A stretch of DNA of 64,000 nt from Sporanaerobacter acetigenes DSM 13106 (GCF_900130025.1 NZ_FQXR01000003.1:1-64000), one strand, 5' to 3'. Counted from the stretch's first letter, positions 35,317 to 44,376 are shown. A program made the numbers and translations. The notes: generated by a model not told the origin, from the letters alone.

Positions 35317-38300
35317 TTATATGATTAGTAATGTCTTGCCAACACGTTTTTGCTCTGTGTTAATCGACTTAATTGCTATTCTTCCGAATTCAGTTTCTCC
35401 TATTTTTAGTACTATATCTCCAGATTGATTATTTGAACTATTGGATTGCATTTGTGCTGCTTGCATTGATTGCAGTACTGCATTCCCAACTGCATTGGCT
35501 ATTGAATTATCAGGGCTTTCTACACCTTGCAATGTTCTAGCTGTCATATCAACAGAACCTTCTATCTTGTATACATTATTTTCAATACCTTCTGCCATCA
35601 TGTCCATGAGATTAGGCATCCATTTATCCGCATCTTTGCCTGGCCCTTTCTTCGCTGGTGAGTGGAACCCTAAACGGTCAGCTACGGTGTCAGCTACTTT
35701 TGTTACTGCATTCTTTACTTTGCCTATCATAGCATTTATACCATCTATAAAGTTCTGGATAAGATTTCTACCCCAATTTCTAGCGTCTCCTATTACTCCG
35801 TGTATTTGTTTATCTGCAATCTTAAATGGACTCATCATTGCATCTACTAGTGCGTTCTTCATATCTTTAATACTTTGCCACATCTCATTCCATTTATCTT
35901 TTACGCCATCCCTTATATCTTTTGCTTTTTTTATTACATCCTCTTTCATGACTTGCCATTTAGTTTTAACCTCTCCGGTTTCCCAATTTACCTGATTGAC
36001 ATGCTCCCCCGCCTGTGATTTAGCTTGTTCAACTACTTTGTTATGCATATCAGTAGCTTTACTAATAGCTTCTTCTCTTTGTCTTGTAGCTTCCTGTATT
36101 AGTTTGTCTGCTTGTTCCTCTGACAAAGTACCAGCTTCGTCCCTTTGCCTAATAATTTCTTTTATCACATCATTATATTGTTCTTCTGCTGCTTGTATAG
36201 CTTTATCCTTCTGTTCTAAACTATTTTGTACAACTTCTACTGCTTGCTTAGCGGAAATCTCTCCTGCTTGAGCTTTCATTCTTTCCATTATCGCTTTAGA
36301 TTCAACTTCACTTTCTGAAAGTACTTGTACGCCTGTTTCTACCATTTCTCGTTGGATGGAATTGATTTTTTCTTGCTCCCGCCTTGTTAATTCTCGCTTT
36401 TCTTGTGAGGCGGTATTAAGTATTTCTTTTATTCTCGCTTCACTTTCTGCAACTTCTCTCTTTTTGACCTCGTATCCTTCCTGCATGTTTCGCAGTATTT
36501 CTTCTTGTTCTTCTTTAGATAGATTAGTGCTACCATCTACAAAATTTTGCATTTTAGACAATGACTCTTTATGATGTTTATCCAAACCACTTTGGACTTG
36601 CTGGGTCATTTGCAAAAAGTTCCCTGAAATATTATCCGCTATTTCTTTAGTTACTGTTTGACCACTCCAAGACAATTGATTAAGGGCCACAGTCGCCTGA
36701 TCATTTAAGTCTAAAAAACCTCCTACTGCTTTTTTTGTTGCTTCTGACGTTTCTTTCCCAAATAACTGTACTTCCGGAATAACTTCTTTACTAAAATGTT
36801 TATACATTAAAGTACTTGCAGCTATTACTCCGCCTATAGCTACTACAGCTATGCCTGCTGGTCCAAGAAAGGCAACTAATCCACCTTTGAAAGATTCTCC
36901 CATTATAAAAGCTGCTGACATTGCAGTTTTGTAAATATTTAAGACTACTGTTTTGGCTGCTATGGCCGCCTTTACTACTCCAAAAGCTATAGCTAAGCTG
37001 CCTAAAACTGTTACAATCGTCTCTAGAACAGGATATCCGTCACCCATTAGCCAATCTATTAGTTCTACAAATTTATCTAGGAGATTTCCTGTCCAGTCAC
37101 ATAATTTAGCAACTGCTGGAGCCATTAAATCTATAAACCAGTTAACAAAAGGCAATACAAATTCATTTAAGATAAACATTACAAGTTCAGCTATTTTAGC
37201 TCCTAGTCTTACAAATCCTTTAAATAAATGCTCTCCGCCATTGTCCCATACCCATACTAGCTTTTCTCCTAAATGATCCAGTGTAGCCAATATATTATTC
37301 AGCGTTTCAAGGAATATTTTAGCAAGCTTATCTCCAACTTCGCCCCACACTTCTCTAAAAGCTCCAGTTAATCTTTCTGCAAGAGTTAATATATGTTGGA
37401 TTATGTTGTGTATATGCTGCATTATTGAAGTCCCTAACCCTGCTTCTTCCCATGCTTTAGTGAAAGATTGTGCCATATCCCCTATAGTGTTGAATATATT
37501 TTGAAGTATTCTTAATGTAGTCTCTAGTATTGCTTGGCCTGTTCCATTTGTCCAAACTTCAACCCATGACCTTCCTATAGCCTTTATAAGTTCCTTTATC
37601 TCTCCAAATGCATACTTTATTGCATCTATAGTAGCTTGACCTTCATTTTCCCATGCTTTTTTAAAAGGTTCAAATATTGTAGCTAATTTCTCTTTAAATT
37701 CATCTAGCCCACTCGTATCTATTTGATCCATAGGTAACATTTCAAAATCACCAGCACCTCCGCCACCACCAGAATCATCAGAGCCTTTGTCCAAATTCAA
37801 TGTATTTAACTCATCAAAAGGAGCTAATGCCCCTTTAATTTCTTTGCCAGCCTTTTTAGCAGCACCTCCTACTCCCGCCATGTTCTTTTTAGTCTTTTCT
37901 AGTCCTTTTGCTGCATTATGACTCTGCTTATATGTTTTTCCAAACAAGGCCGATACAGCACTTGCTATATAAGTTGTTACAGTTGCCATTCCTCTCATTA
38001 ATGCATTTAGTGCCGGCAATACAAATTCATAAATAGGTTGAAAAGCTACTCTTAAATTAGTTCTGATAACATTTAATGAACGCACAAATTCTTTATTAGT
38101 TTTAAGTGCTGCATTTAGATAGTCAATCATTCCTCTTATTGCCTTGTACATTACTGCATATATAAAAATTCTTCTCAATACTCTTTTTAATGACATATCA
38201 ATCACATGTGCAAGTCTTGTTACTTTATTGCCTGCTTCAAATATATGCTTTCCTGCCAGCCTAGACCGAATCCCAAGTCTCCGAACTTTTTCTCCTGCTT

Positions 38301-38790
38301 CATTAAATTTATTTCCAGCATTTTCTGCCCTTTTACCTGCATTATTGATAGCTTCTCCTAGTTCGCCCATTTCTTTTTTAGTTTGGTTGTTTTTATCTAT
38401 TAAAGGTTGCATTCTAGTTTGAAGTCTATCTATTTCTTCTGATAATTTTTGAAAAGAACTATCCGATTTAAGCATTTGTTCTAAACTTTCATCTTTTGTC
38501 ATTCCCGAAAAAGCTGGAAAATCTTTATAGCTATCTATAATCTCGTCTCGTGCAGCATCTAATCTTCCTAACTCTTCTTTTATGCCCAATATCTTTTCTT
38601 GAGTTTTTTCAAAACTAGAATTTAATGATTCTAATTTTTTCTGCATTTCTTTTACACTTCCGCCCATGGCAGAGCTTGTATCATTAGACGACTTTTTAAA
38701 ATCCTTTAATCTATTTGTAGCCTTGTTTATACCTTCTTGCAACTTTTCTGTTTTTGCTGAAATAACTACTTTCAATTCCTCTATCGTCAA
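35317..38790 (-). CDS. Tape measure protein
   Basis: 1,157 residues, the largest product. It has long coiled coils at both ends, a Gly-rich linker (about 335-345), hydrophobic segments in the middle (about 590-665) and the typical tail Leu-Gly-Phe-His-Ser-Pro-Ala-Lys-Lys-Gly-Pro-Gly-Lys (about 1058). It sets tail length (order 170 nm if about 1.5 angstrom per residue) and helps DNA ejection. It lies downstream of the two chaperone frames, as expected. Confidence 0.92.
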   Translation of the reverse strand: MTIEELKVVISAKTEKLQEGINKATNRLKDFKKSSNDTSSAMGGSVKEMQKKLESLNSSFEKTQEKILGIKEELGRLDAARDEIIDSYKDFPAFSGMTKDESLEQMLKSDSSFQKLSEEIDRLQTRMQPLIDKNNQTKKEMGELGEAINNAGKRAENAGNKFNEAGEKVRRLGIRSRLAGKHIFEAGNKVTRLAHVIDMSLKRVLRRIFIYAVMYKAIRGMIDYLNAALKTNKEFVRSLNVIRTNLRVAFQPIYEFVLPALNALMRGMATVTTYIASAVSALFGKTYKQSHNAAKGLEKTKKNMAGVGGAAKKAGKEIKGALAPFDELNTLNLDKGSDDSGGGGGAGDFEMLPMDQIDTSGLDEFKEKLATIFEPFKKAWENEGQATIDAIKYAFGEIKELIKAIGRSWVEVWTNGTGQAILETTLRILQNIFNTIGDMAQSFTKAWEEAGLGTSIMQHIHNIIQHILTLAERLTGAFREVWGEVGDKLAKIFLETLNNILATLDHLGEKLVWVWDNGGEHLFKGFVRLGAKIAELVMFILNEFVLPFVNWFIDLMAPAVAKLCDWTGNLLDKFVELIDWLMGDGYPVLETIVTVLGSLAIAFGVVKAAIAAKTVVLNIYKTAMSAAFIMGESFKGGLVAFLGPAGIAVVAIGGVIAASTLMYKHFSKEVIPEVQLFGKETSEATKKAVGGFLDLNDQATVALNQLSWSGQTVTKEIADNISGNFLQMTQQVQSGLDKHHKESLSKMQNFVDGSTNLSKEEQEEILRNMQEGYEVKKREVAESEARIKEILNTASQEKRELTRREQEKINSIQREMVETGVQVLSESEVESKAIMERMKAQAGEISAKQAVEVVQNSLEQKDKAIQAAEEQYNDVIKEIIRQRDEAGTLSEEQADKLIQEATRQREEAISKATDMHNKVVEQAKSQAGEHVNQVNWETGEVKTKWQVMKEDVIKKAKDIRDGVKDKWNEMWQSIKDMKNALVDAMMSPFKIADKQIHGVIGDARNWGRNLIQNFIDGINAMIGKVKNAVTKVADTVADRLGFHSPAKKGPGKDADKWMPNLMDMMAEGIENNVYKIEGSVDMTARTLQGVESPDNSIANAVGNAVLQSMQAAQMQSNSSNNQSGDIVLKIGETEFGRIAIKSINTEQKRVGKTLLII

Positions 38791-39128
38791 TCAGTCTCAC
38801 CTCTCTTTTGTTTGAGGTATGTGTTATACTTTTCTATTCTTTCTTTCATTATCTGCCAATCTTGCTGCTTAGGTTCTTCTTCAATTTCTTCTTCAAACAA
38901 ACTAGGAAATACTTCTTTAGCACTAGTCGGATATTTCTTAGGATCATTAAAGGCTATTCCTATCAAGGAACCTAATTGATAAGCTATGTTGGCTTGAAAC
39001 TGCATTGCTAATTTGGTTTTCCTTTGATTGCTTTCTATAGCTTCTATAATCTCTCCATAAGTCATATCCCAATAAAAAACTGTATCCACGCCATTTTCTG
39101 CAGCAATTGGATACAGTTTTTTAAACAA
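38787..39128 (-). CDS. Tail assembly chaperone, downstream (T-like) frame
   Basis: 113 codons counted from a TTG at 39128 that has no ribosome site. The frame is open further upstream through the end of the preceding gene in the -1 register, so it is probably made only as a fusion by frameshifting. It contains Tyr-Trp-Asp-Met-Thr-Tyr-Gly-Glu-Ile, usual for the T part of siphovirus chaperones. It overlaps the tape measure start by 4 bp. Confidence 0.65.
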   Translation of the reverse strand: MFKKLYPIAAENGVDTVFYWDMTYGEIIEAIESNQRKTKLAMQFQANIAYQLGSLIGIAFNDPKKYPTSAKEVFPSLFEEEIEEEPKQQDWQIMKERIEKYNTYLKQKRGETD

Positions 39129-39142
39129 TTCTGTGCAATTAT

Positions 39143-39508
39143 TTATTTGCTCTTTTTCTTCTGTGATTCCTCCAGCTTCTTTTTCCCCTCCTCTAGATCC
39201 TCTTTCTTGAAAAAACCACTTACCTCAAATACATCTATGATTACTTCTATTAAATCTTCAAAAGTACCGCCATCATCTACATATTCATCATAAATATCAT
39301 AAGTATCTGCTAGAGTGATGTTATGTTGGAACTTTTGAAGTGAACCATGGAGAACCATCAGCAATTCTTCCATAGTAGGAATTTGACCTTCTTTCATGAA
39401 TATATCTAATATATTAGCCCCTATTTTCTTTTCTATATTAACCATTTCATTTGCTGCAAGCCTTAATTTATATTCATTATCTCCTACTTTAAATTCTGTA
39501 TATCTCAT
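39143..39508 (-). CDS. Tail assembly chaperone, upstream (G-like) frame
   Basis: 121 residues beginning Arg-Tyr-Thr-Glu-Phe-Lys-Val-Gly-Asp-Asn-Glu-Tyr-Lys-Leu-Arg-Leu. This is the pattern of small chaperones that coat the tape measure before tube assembly. The Lys-rich C-terminus contains the slippery stretch used to enter the next frame. Confidence 0.7.
   Translation of the reverse strand: MRYTEFKVGDNEYKLRLAANEMVNIEKKIGANILDIFMKEGQIPTMEELLMVLHGSLQKFQHNITLADTYDIYDEYVDDGGTFEDLIEVIIDVFEVSGFFKKEDLEEGKKKLEESQKKKSK
39152..39158 (-). other. Candidate -1 frameshift site G-AAA-AAG
   Basis: Nine bases before the stop of the G-like gene the reading frame passes G AAA AAG. A -1 slip joins it to the downstream T-like frame, which is open across this point. 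Lambda-type tail chaperones use the same trick. Confidence 0.5.
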
Positions 39509-39542
39509 TTATATCATCCTTTCTATTTTTAGACATAGAAAA

Positions 39543-39562
39543 AGCACCTACAAAAGTAAGTG
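39543..39562 (-). terminator. Hairpin after the DUF4352 gene
   Basis: Minus strand GCACTTAC-TTTT-GTAGGTGC followed by five T. A near-copy (GCACTTACT...AGTAGGTGC) lies at 44402-44436. Confidence 0.75.
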
Positions 39563-39568
39563 CCCTTA

Positions 39569-40174
39569 TTATTTTAATTTTACAGTTGCAGATGTTTTAG
39601 CTTCAAAACCAACTCCGCTATAAACTTTCAATGAATATTCATTTACATCTTCTGGTACTTCGAATACAAATATCCCTGTTCTACTCATGCCGGGATTACA
39701 TTCTTCTAAAAATATATCTTTGTCTCCTAGTATCATCATTAGCTTTGCATCCGTATAAGTATCAAATTTTCTACCTTGATTATCTATTATATTGAATTGC
39801 ATTGATGAAAATGTTCTAGGCTTAGTATCATTATTAGTCAATGTTGCTGTTACTGCTATAAATTTCCCATCTGTGGTTACATTCTCTATAAATTCATTAT
39901 CACTTTTAAATTCTTTCTTTTCTTCTACTTCTAGAATTGTAACTCCCAAATCTCCAGTTTTAAAAGAATCTCCTATGTTGTAAATTGGCTCTTCTTCAAC
40001 GACTTCTTCTTTTTCTTCCTCTTTGTTTTCTCCAACCACTGCTTGATCCTCTTGTTTTGTCGTTGCTTGTTTTGGCTCGTTATCATTTCCACTAGTTGCA
40101 GCTATGATAATTATAATTACAATAACCCAGAACCACCATCTTTTAAATATTGATTTCTTCTTTTTCCCTTCCAT
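39569..40174 (-). CDS. DUF4352-like membrane-anchored protein (moron candidate)
   Basis: 201 residues from ATG 40174; AGGAGGGG lies five bases upstream, and an earlier in-frame start lacks one. A Lys-rich start and membrane anchor (about 11-28) precede a Glu-rich linker. The extracellular domain has Ile-Gly-Asp-Ser-Phe-Lys-Thr-Gly-Asp-Leu-Gly-Val-Thr and Val-Thr-Ala-Thr-Leu-Thr-Asn-Asn-Asp, typical of DUF4352. It sits between tail tube and chaperone genes with its own ribosome site and terminator, so it looks like cargo expressed by the lysogen. Confidence 0.7.
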   Translation of the reverse strand: MEGKKKKSIFKRWWFWVIVIIIIIAATSGNDNEPKQATTKQEDQAVVGENKEEEKEEVVEEEPIYNIGDSFKTGDLGVTILEVEEKKEFKSDNEFIENVTTDGKFIAVTATLTNNDTKPRTFSSMQFNIIDNQGRKFDTYTDAKLMMILGDKDIFLEECNPGMSRTGIFVFEVPEDVNEYSLKVYSGVGFEAKTSATVKLK

Positions 40175-40265
40175 AGAACCCCTCCTAATGTTATTCTTTG
40201 ATATTTTTAGAATACTATACATTGGAGGAAATTTCAAGCATAAAGAGACGGCTTCATATTGTCTC

Positions 40266-40691
40266 TTATACTCCTGTAGGATTAATATCCTTTATTTCTG
40301 ATTGTAGGAACATACTAGCTGTAAATGTCTTTGCAGTATTCACCCCACCGCCTGCTATTTTAACACTCACATAAGCGTCAAATTCATGTCCGCTACCATC
40401 AGGGTATTCTACTTTATAACTAGCTATTTTGTTTTCATCTTGCATTTTTTTCAATACTCTGTAGTTTGATGTAGCAGAACTATTATCATGTAAAAATACA
40501 AAGTTCAAATCTCCTAAATCTGATATGCCGGGGATATATTTCTTATGTTTATCTGACAGAGTAGTCACGTCAATTTTTTCAGGGTCCCCACCTATTTCAG
40601 GAATTTCCATTAGAAGATCAATCTCTTTGTAATCTGTCATTGTTCCCTCTTTATAGCTAATTTTCGTTTCATTGAAACTTGTTCCTGCCAT
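40266..40691 (-). CDS. Major tail (tube) protein
   Basis: 141 residues, beta-rich, starting Met-Ala-Gly-Thr-Ser-Phe-Asn-Glu-Thr-Lys, with Glu-Ile-Pro-Glu-Ile-Gly-Gly-Asp-Pro-Glu and Thr-Leu-Ser-Asp at about 30-48. These match small siphovirus tube subunits. Position between tail terminator and chaperones agrees. A weak hairpin (GAGAC...GTCTC) follows at 40246-40264. Confidence 0.8.
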   Translation of the reverse strand: MAGTSFNETKISYKEGTMTDYKEIDLLMEIPEIGGDPEKIDVTTLSDKHKKYIPGISDLGDLNFVFLHDNSSATSNYRVLKKMQDENKIASYKVEYPDGSGHEFDAYVSVKIAGGGVNTAKTFTASMFLQSEIKDINPTGV

Positions 40692-40708
40692 TATACTTCA
40701 CTCCTTTA

Positions 40709-41062
40709 TTATTGGTACACTATTAAATTTCTTTTATCTACAATTCCTCTAAATCTCATTGTTTTATGTTTTACCTTTGGGTCAGGTACATCTCCCATAA
40801 ACTCTCTTCTAAATCCAATGGAATTCATCTTTTCGTTTACTTGCTTAGCCAATTCTCCTGTACTTCTGTTGTGCCATATATCTATTTGAATTACTATTTC
40901 AGTCAGTAATTCAGGGCCTTTTTTAAAATGATCATTATTAAATTGCTCATAAAAAGATATCTTAGGTAAATTAGTAAAATCATCAGGGTATGAATCTGAT
41001 ACATTGTCTTCTCCTACTATTTCTTCTAATAATTGATTTACCTTAGGTTTTATATCATACAC
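40709..41062 (-). CDS. Tail terminator/completion protein
   Basis: 117 residues with Pro-Lys-Ile-Ser-Phe-Tyr-Glu-Gln and Val-Ile-Gln-Ile-Asp-Ile-Trp-His, a pattern of proteins that cap the tail tube at the neck. It lies just before the tube gene. It begins 1 bp after the gp10-like gene. Confidence 0.65.
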   Translation of the reverse strand: MYDIKPKVNQLLEEIVGEDNVSDSYPDDFTNLPKISFYEQFNNDHFKKGPELLTEIVIQIDIWHNRSTGELAKQVNEKMNSIGFRREFMGDVPDPKVKHKTMRFRGIVDKRNLIVYQ

Positions 41063-41063
41063 A

Positions 41064-41585
41064 TCAATCGCCCTTCTTTATTTCCATTCTCACACTAGCA
41101 GCAATGGATTCTTTTATATATTCTTCATTCTGTTTCATAGCTGGATACAAATAAGGTTGTGCGGCTTGGCCATAAGTTCCATAAAACACACCATCTTTTG
41201 TTTCTATCTTTATAAAGTGATACTGTTCGGCTATAGCTGGATCTATTTGGCTTTCATGTATCCACCACATTCCTTCCCTATATTGAGGTTCTATTCCTGG
41301 AGGTAAGTCCTTTGGAGAAGCCCTCCCTACTGGTCCGGTACCAAACTCCACATATGCACTATGTTCTGCTGTTGCTGATATTTCTCCAATTACCTCTCCA
41401 ACTTCTTCTTTTACATCTGTTACTATTCCATTTCTTAATTGGCCATAGTTTACTGGGGCTAAGTCCTTTGCGTCTCCTTGTACTTTTTTAGTTGCGTTTG
41501 CTACACCTTTCTTGACCACTTCATTAGCATTAATACTCAAATTATTTAGCTTTTTCAATAGACTGTCTAATCCTTCAATAGTCAT
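41064..41585 (-). CDS. HK97 gp10-like neck protein
   Basis: 173 residues. Gly-Leu-Asp-Ser-Leu-Leu-Lys-Lys-Leu at the start, Ala-Lys-Asp-Leu-Ala-Pro-Val (about 38) and Ala-Tyr-Val-Glu-Phe-Gly-Thr-Gly (about 75) are the HK97 gp10 family motifs. It functions at the head-tail joint. An insert (about 85-135) rich in Trp and Tyr is longer than usual. Confidence 0.85.
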   Translation of the reverse strand: MTIEGLDSLLKKLNNLSINANEVVKKGVANATKKVQGDAKDLAPVNYGQLRNGIVTDVKEEVGEVIGEISATAEHSAYVEFGTGPVGRASPKDLPPGIEPQYREGMWWIHESQIDPAIAEQYHFIKIETKDGVFYGTYGQAAQPYLYPAMKQNEEYIKESIAASVRMEIKKGD

Positions 41586-41917
41586 TAACGATTCACCTTC
41601 TCTAAATCAGCTACAGTGTGTGTGTTATATCGTCTAATAGCCACTATTTTATAATCAGGATCTTTAGTATTATCTACATAGGCACACACGCCATCATTTT
41701 CTTTTATATCTACATTACTTTGACAATACATAGTAAGCATATAAGCTAATCTCAACCCATATATTTCACTTAACATTTTGCCGCCTGCCGGTTGAATATT
41801 GGCCTTGATGGTTTTGTCTGTAGGTTCATACCCTGTATATTTAGTACCATCTGTGTCTTTAAAGGTACCGTGTTTTTTTACTGTATAAGGTTTTAAATCC
41901 CTTTGCCTAAGTCTCAT
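41585..41917 (-). CDS. Head closure/head-tail adaptor protein
   Basis: 110 residues. Leu-Lys-Pro-Tyr-Thr-Val-Lys at the start and Gly-Gly-Lys-Met-Leu-Ser-Glu-Ile-Tyr-Gly (about 41) resemble small adaptor proteins that sit below the connector. Overlaps its downstream neighbour by one base. Confidence 0.65.
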   Translation of the reverse strand: MRLRQRDLKPYTVKKHGTFKDTDGTKYTGYEPTDKTIKANIQPAGGKMLSEIYGLRLAYMLTMYCQSNVDIKENDGVCAYVDNTKDPDYKIVAIRRYNTHTVADLEKVNR

Positions 41918-41921
41918 ATAA

Positions 41922-42224
41922 TCACCTCGGCAATCTTCTTGCGGATCTAATTTTCTTCATTATGCTTTCAGGAATACCTTCTTCAAAGGATCTGCTTATT
42001 CCACCTTCGCTATGGCTTGTTTGCCCTTCAATTCCTTGTTTGTTATACATAATAATAGCTAAATCTATTTGAGTTGATAATAAATTAGATGGAATTTTAT
42101 CCAAATGAGTTAATTCTAATATTTCATTTTCTGCATCTTCTAAGTACAAATTCAGCAAATTATCTTCGTCCGTATCTCCCAAAGATACCCCTAATTTTAT
42201 TTTCAATCTATCTAGCTGCTCCAT
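41922..42224 (-). CDS. Head-tail connector (gp6/gp15-like)
   Basis: 100 residues, helical, starting Met-Glu-Gln-Leu-Asp-Arg-Leu-Lys-Ile-Lys-Leu-Gly. Asp-Asp-Glu-Asp-Asn-Leu-Leu-Asn-Leu-Tyr-Leu-Glu-Asp-Ala-Glu is the usual start of the connector fold. Gly-Ile-Ser-Arg-Ser-Phe near residue 75 is common in this family. Confidence 0.75.
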   Translation of the reverse strand: MEQLDRLKIKLGVSLGDTDEDNLLNLYLEDAENEILELTHLDKIPSNLLSTQIDLAIIMYNKQGIEGQTSHSEGGISRSFEEGIPESIMKKIRSARRLPR

Positions 42225-42240
42225 ATAATCACCTACTCAA

Positions 42241-42266
42241 TAAAAAGAAGGCCACTATTTAGTAGC
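42241..42266 (-). terminator. Hairpin at the end of the capsid block
   Basis: Minus strand AAGGCTACTA pairs with TAGTGGCCTT (one G-T pair), then CTTTTTA. It overlaps the end of the 42-residue gene and may be a partial terminator giving capsid genes higher expression. Confidence 0.65.
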
Positions 42267-42383
42267 CTTCCCTTTTGGTTTTTCATTTTCCTTCACTTCA
42301 ACAAACCCCTTGCTTTCTAATTTTTCTTTTTCATATTCTGTAGCTACTATTTTAACTACATTTAGTCTTTCTAGTTTAAACAC
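42255..42383 (-). CDS. Small conserved-type phage head protein, 42 residues
   Basis: GTG start 42383 with AGGTGGTGAT upstream. The product begins Phe-Lys-Leu-Glu-Arg-Leu-Asn-Val-Val-Lys-Ile-Val, contains Lys-Leu-Glu-Ser-Lys-Gly-Phe-Val-Glu-Val, and ends Lys-rich. Short genes of this style often sit between the major capsid and connector genes of Firmicute phages. Role unknown. Confidence 0.65.
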   Translation of the reverse strand: MFKLERLNVVKIVATEYEKEKLESKGFVEVKENEKPKGKATK

Positions 42384-42399
42384 TTATCATCACCACCTA

Positions 42400-43374
42400 T
42401 TATGCTAATGCTTCTTTGATATTTACCCTCATTGCAGTAAATTGATTATCTTTTATCCATAAATCATGATACTTTCTATAGTCAAGCTTCCAAGCATCTG
42501 CCTTTTGGTTCATGTCTGGTTCAAATATTCTAATCTTATCAGTCTTTGATACTGCTATAGGAGCAGTTCTAGGAGTGATGATCCAGTTGATATTCTTTGC
42601 TGCAGCATCTGCTTTAAATCCTCCTGCTTCCTGTCCTACTGTTTTACCATCATTAAATACATACTTGGTTTTCATTCTCATAGAAGGAACTTTGATGATA
42701 GGGTTGTTGTCTATTCCCCTTACAATAGTCTTGATGTCTCCCTGAGTAAAGTCTATTACCGATAGTTGTTTAGCTAGTTCTGTTGAATTTTCAAGTATTG
42801 CTGCTATTTGCATATTCATTGTAATCACTAGAGGAATTTCTCCTGCTACATCATAAATTGTATATATATCCTCTTTTAGTTTTGATAATATTGTTGCTGC
42901 ATCTGCTGTGTATCCTCCTACTGCTGATTTTTTAGCTATAGCTTGGCTTGCAATAGAGCTATATCTATATGCGTCAATTTCAGGAATAACTAATGTTCTT
43001 TGGAATTCTCCCATTACATTTGCAGCAGTTGCGACAAAGTTTGTTTCATCTACATCCATTCTGTCTAACTGGAATGTTCTACCTCTGTCTTGAGTTAGTT
43101 TTTTTGTCTCATACTCTAATGTTACTGAACCATCAACAAATCCATTGGTTCTGTCATAATCTCCAAGTCCATCCATAGAGATTATAGGAATTTTCACTTC
43201 ATCTCCACCATTATACTTAACAAGCCCTGCATTAGCTTCCATCCATCCAGATGTAGCTTGTGCAACTACTTGCTTATCTAATTGTTCCATAAATATCTTT
43301 GCATATTCTAAAACATTTGGTTTTGCATGAAATTGTAAATTTAATTTAAAATTATTTAGTCCTGTTTTATCCAT
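42400..43374 (-). CDS. Major capsid protein
   Basis: 324 residues. It has an extended N-arm (Asn-Leu-Gln-Phe-His-Ala), an E-loop-like stretch Gly-Asp-Glu-Val-Lys-Ile-Pro (about 57) and Asp-Arg-Thr-Asn-Gly-Phe. The C-terminal part (Trp-Ile-Ile-Thr-Pro-Arg-Thr-Ala-Pro) matches HK97-fold capsid proteins. The gene follows the scaffold gene by 19 bp. Confidence 0.88.
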   Translation of the reverse strand: MDKTGLNNFKLNLQFHAKPNVLEYAKIFMEQLDKQVVAQATSGWMEANAGLVKYNGGDEVKIPIISMDGLGDYDRTNGFVDGSVTLEYETKKLTQDRGRTFQLDRMDVDETNFVATAANVMGEFQRTLVIPEIDAYRYSSIASQAIAKKSAVGGYTADAATILSKLKEDIYTIYDVAGEIPLVITMNMQIAAILENSTELAKQLSVIDFTQGDIKTIVRGIDNNPIIKVPSMRMKTKYVFNDGKTVGQEAGGFKADAAAKNINWIITPRTAPIAVSKTDKIRIFEPDMNQKADAWKLDYRKYHDLWIKDNQFTAMRVNIKEALA

Positions 43375-43393
43375 AACTTAACACTCTCCTTTT

Positions 43394-43963
43394 CTAAAAT
43401 CCTAAATTTTGTCTTATTGTTTCTGCCACTTGGTCTAGACCATCACCATTGCCAGAATCCCCTGTATTGTTTGGAGAATTTCCTTTTAATGGCTGTTCAA
43501 ATAGATCTTTGTAGTTTTCTTTGATTGTTTTCATCTGTTCATCCAATCCTAATATGGTTCCATCATCATTGATTTTAAGATTTTCTCTGTCAAACTTACC
43601 CATGAGCAAATCCTCATATTTGGCTTTATTGTCCTTTAGTGTCAATTTGATAGCATTGTCTAGAGTAACATTTTTAATCTTTGCTTCATATTCTTCTTTA
43701 GCTTTTTTATTAGTTTCTTGTAATTCTTTTATTTGATTCTCTAGATTTTCATTACCTTTCGCTTTATCTCCTAGATCCTTTAATTGCTTATCTCTTTCTG
43801 CTATATCAGTTTCCAGTTGTTTTTTAGCTTCTGATACCTCATTATATTTATCTTTAGGCACTGCATATTTAGGAAACTCTTTGTTTACATCTTTTATTAG
43901 TGCTTCTTGGTCTAACTTTCCATCTTTTGTGTACTTTTCAATTAACTTTAGAATCCAATCCAT
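43394..43963 (-). CDS. Capsid scaffolding protein (GP20-like)
   Basis: 189 residues, strongly helical. A long charged coiled coil (about 40-115; Leu-Lys-Asp-Leu-Gly-Asp-Lys-Ala-Lys, Gln-Ile-Lys-Glu-Leu-Gln-Glu-Thr) is followed by a Gly/Asn-rich linker and a short C-terminal helix that would bind capsid. Size and position match the scaffold family called phage minor structural GP20. Confidence 0.85.
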   Translation of the reverse strand: MDWILKLIEKYTKDGKLDQEALIKDVNKEFPKYAVPKDKYNEVSEAKKQLETDIAERDKQLKDLGDKAKGNENLENQIKELQETNKKAKEEYEAKIKNVTLDNAIKLTLKDNKAKYEDLLMGKFDRENLKINDDGTILGLDEQMKTIKENYKDLFEQPLKGNSPNNTGDSGNGDGLDQVAETIRQNLGF

Positions 43964-44053
43964 TTTTCATTACCTCCTATACTTTTTTATACTGGTCAGT
44001 GCCAGTCTTGGGTTCTTTGTTCTTTATGCTCTGCAAATACTAAAAAAGAGCAA

Positions 44054-44079
44054 TAAAAAAAGACTCTATTATAAAGTCC
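44054..44079 (-). terminator. Hairpin in the late operon
   Basis: Minus strand GACTTTA-TAA-TAGAGTC, then seven T. It follows the Cys-rich small gene. Confidence 0.65.
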
Positions 44080-44293
44080 TATTAAATTCACATCTTATAT
44101 TTTTATAAAAATCTTCTTCTATACTTTTCTTTATTTTTTCTAAGCTGGTATCTATGGTGCAATTCTCACCCCTGTAGATTGCTATAGGTGTATATTCCTT
44201 TACCATTATTCCACAAGCCACCATTCTCTTTTCATCACAAGTATCTTTTTCTTTACATTTATCACACCTAGGATGTAGTTTTGACAATAGCAT
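44069..44293 (-). CDS. Small Cys-rich phage protein
   Basis: 74 residues. His-Pro-Arg-Cys-Asp-Lys-Cys-Lys-Glu-Lys-Asp-Thr-Cys-Asp (about 7-20), a later Cys-Gly and a His could form a zinc site. Its ATG overlaps the stop of the 27-residue gene (TAATG), so translation is coupled. Unknown function. Confidence 0.6.
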   Translation of the reverse strand: MLLSKLHPRCDKCKEKDTCDEKRMVACGIMVKEYTPIAIYRGENCTIDTSLEKIKKSIEEDFYKNIRCEFNRTL

Positions 44294-44376
44294 TACTTCT
44301 CCCCTTTCTTCTCAATCAAATATAAAGTTATAATTGTTAAACATATAGTTAATGTTACCTGTGTAGCTGTAGCCAT
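44293..44376 (-). CDS. 27-residue membrane peptide
   Basis: ATG 44376 is preceded by GGAGGG at a good distance. The product is Met-Ala-Thr-Ala-Thr-Gln, then a hydrophobic helix (Val-Thr-Leu-Thr-Ile-Cys-Leu-Thr-Ile-Ile) and a Lys/Glu tail. It ends in a TAATG overlap with the Cys-rich gene. Role unknown. Confidence 0.5.
   Translation of the reverse strand: MATATQVTLTICLTIITLYLIEKKGEK

Noticed and set aside
38787-39128. Independent gene with TTG start
   Set aside because: No ribosome site before the TTG, and the frame continues upstream through a slippery heptamer, so a frameshift product is more likely.
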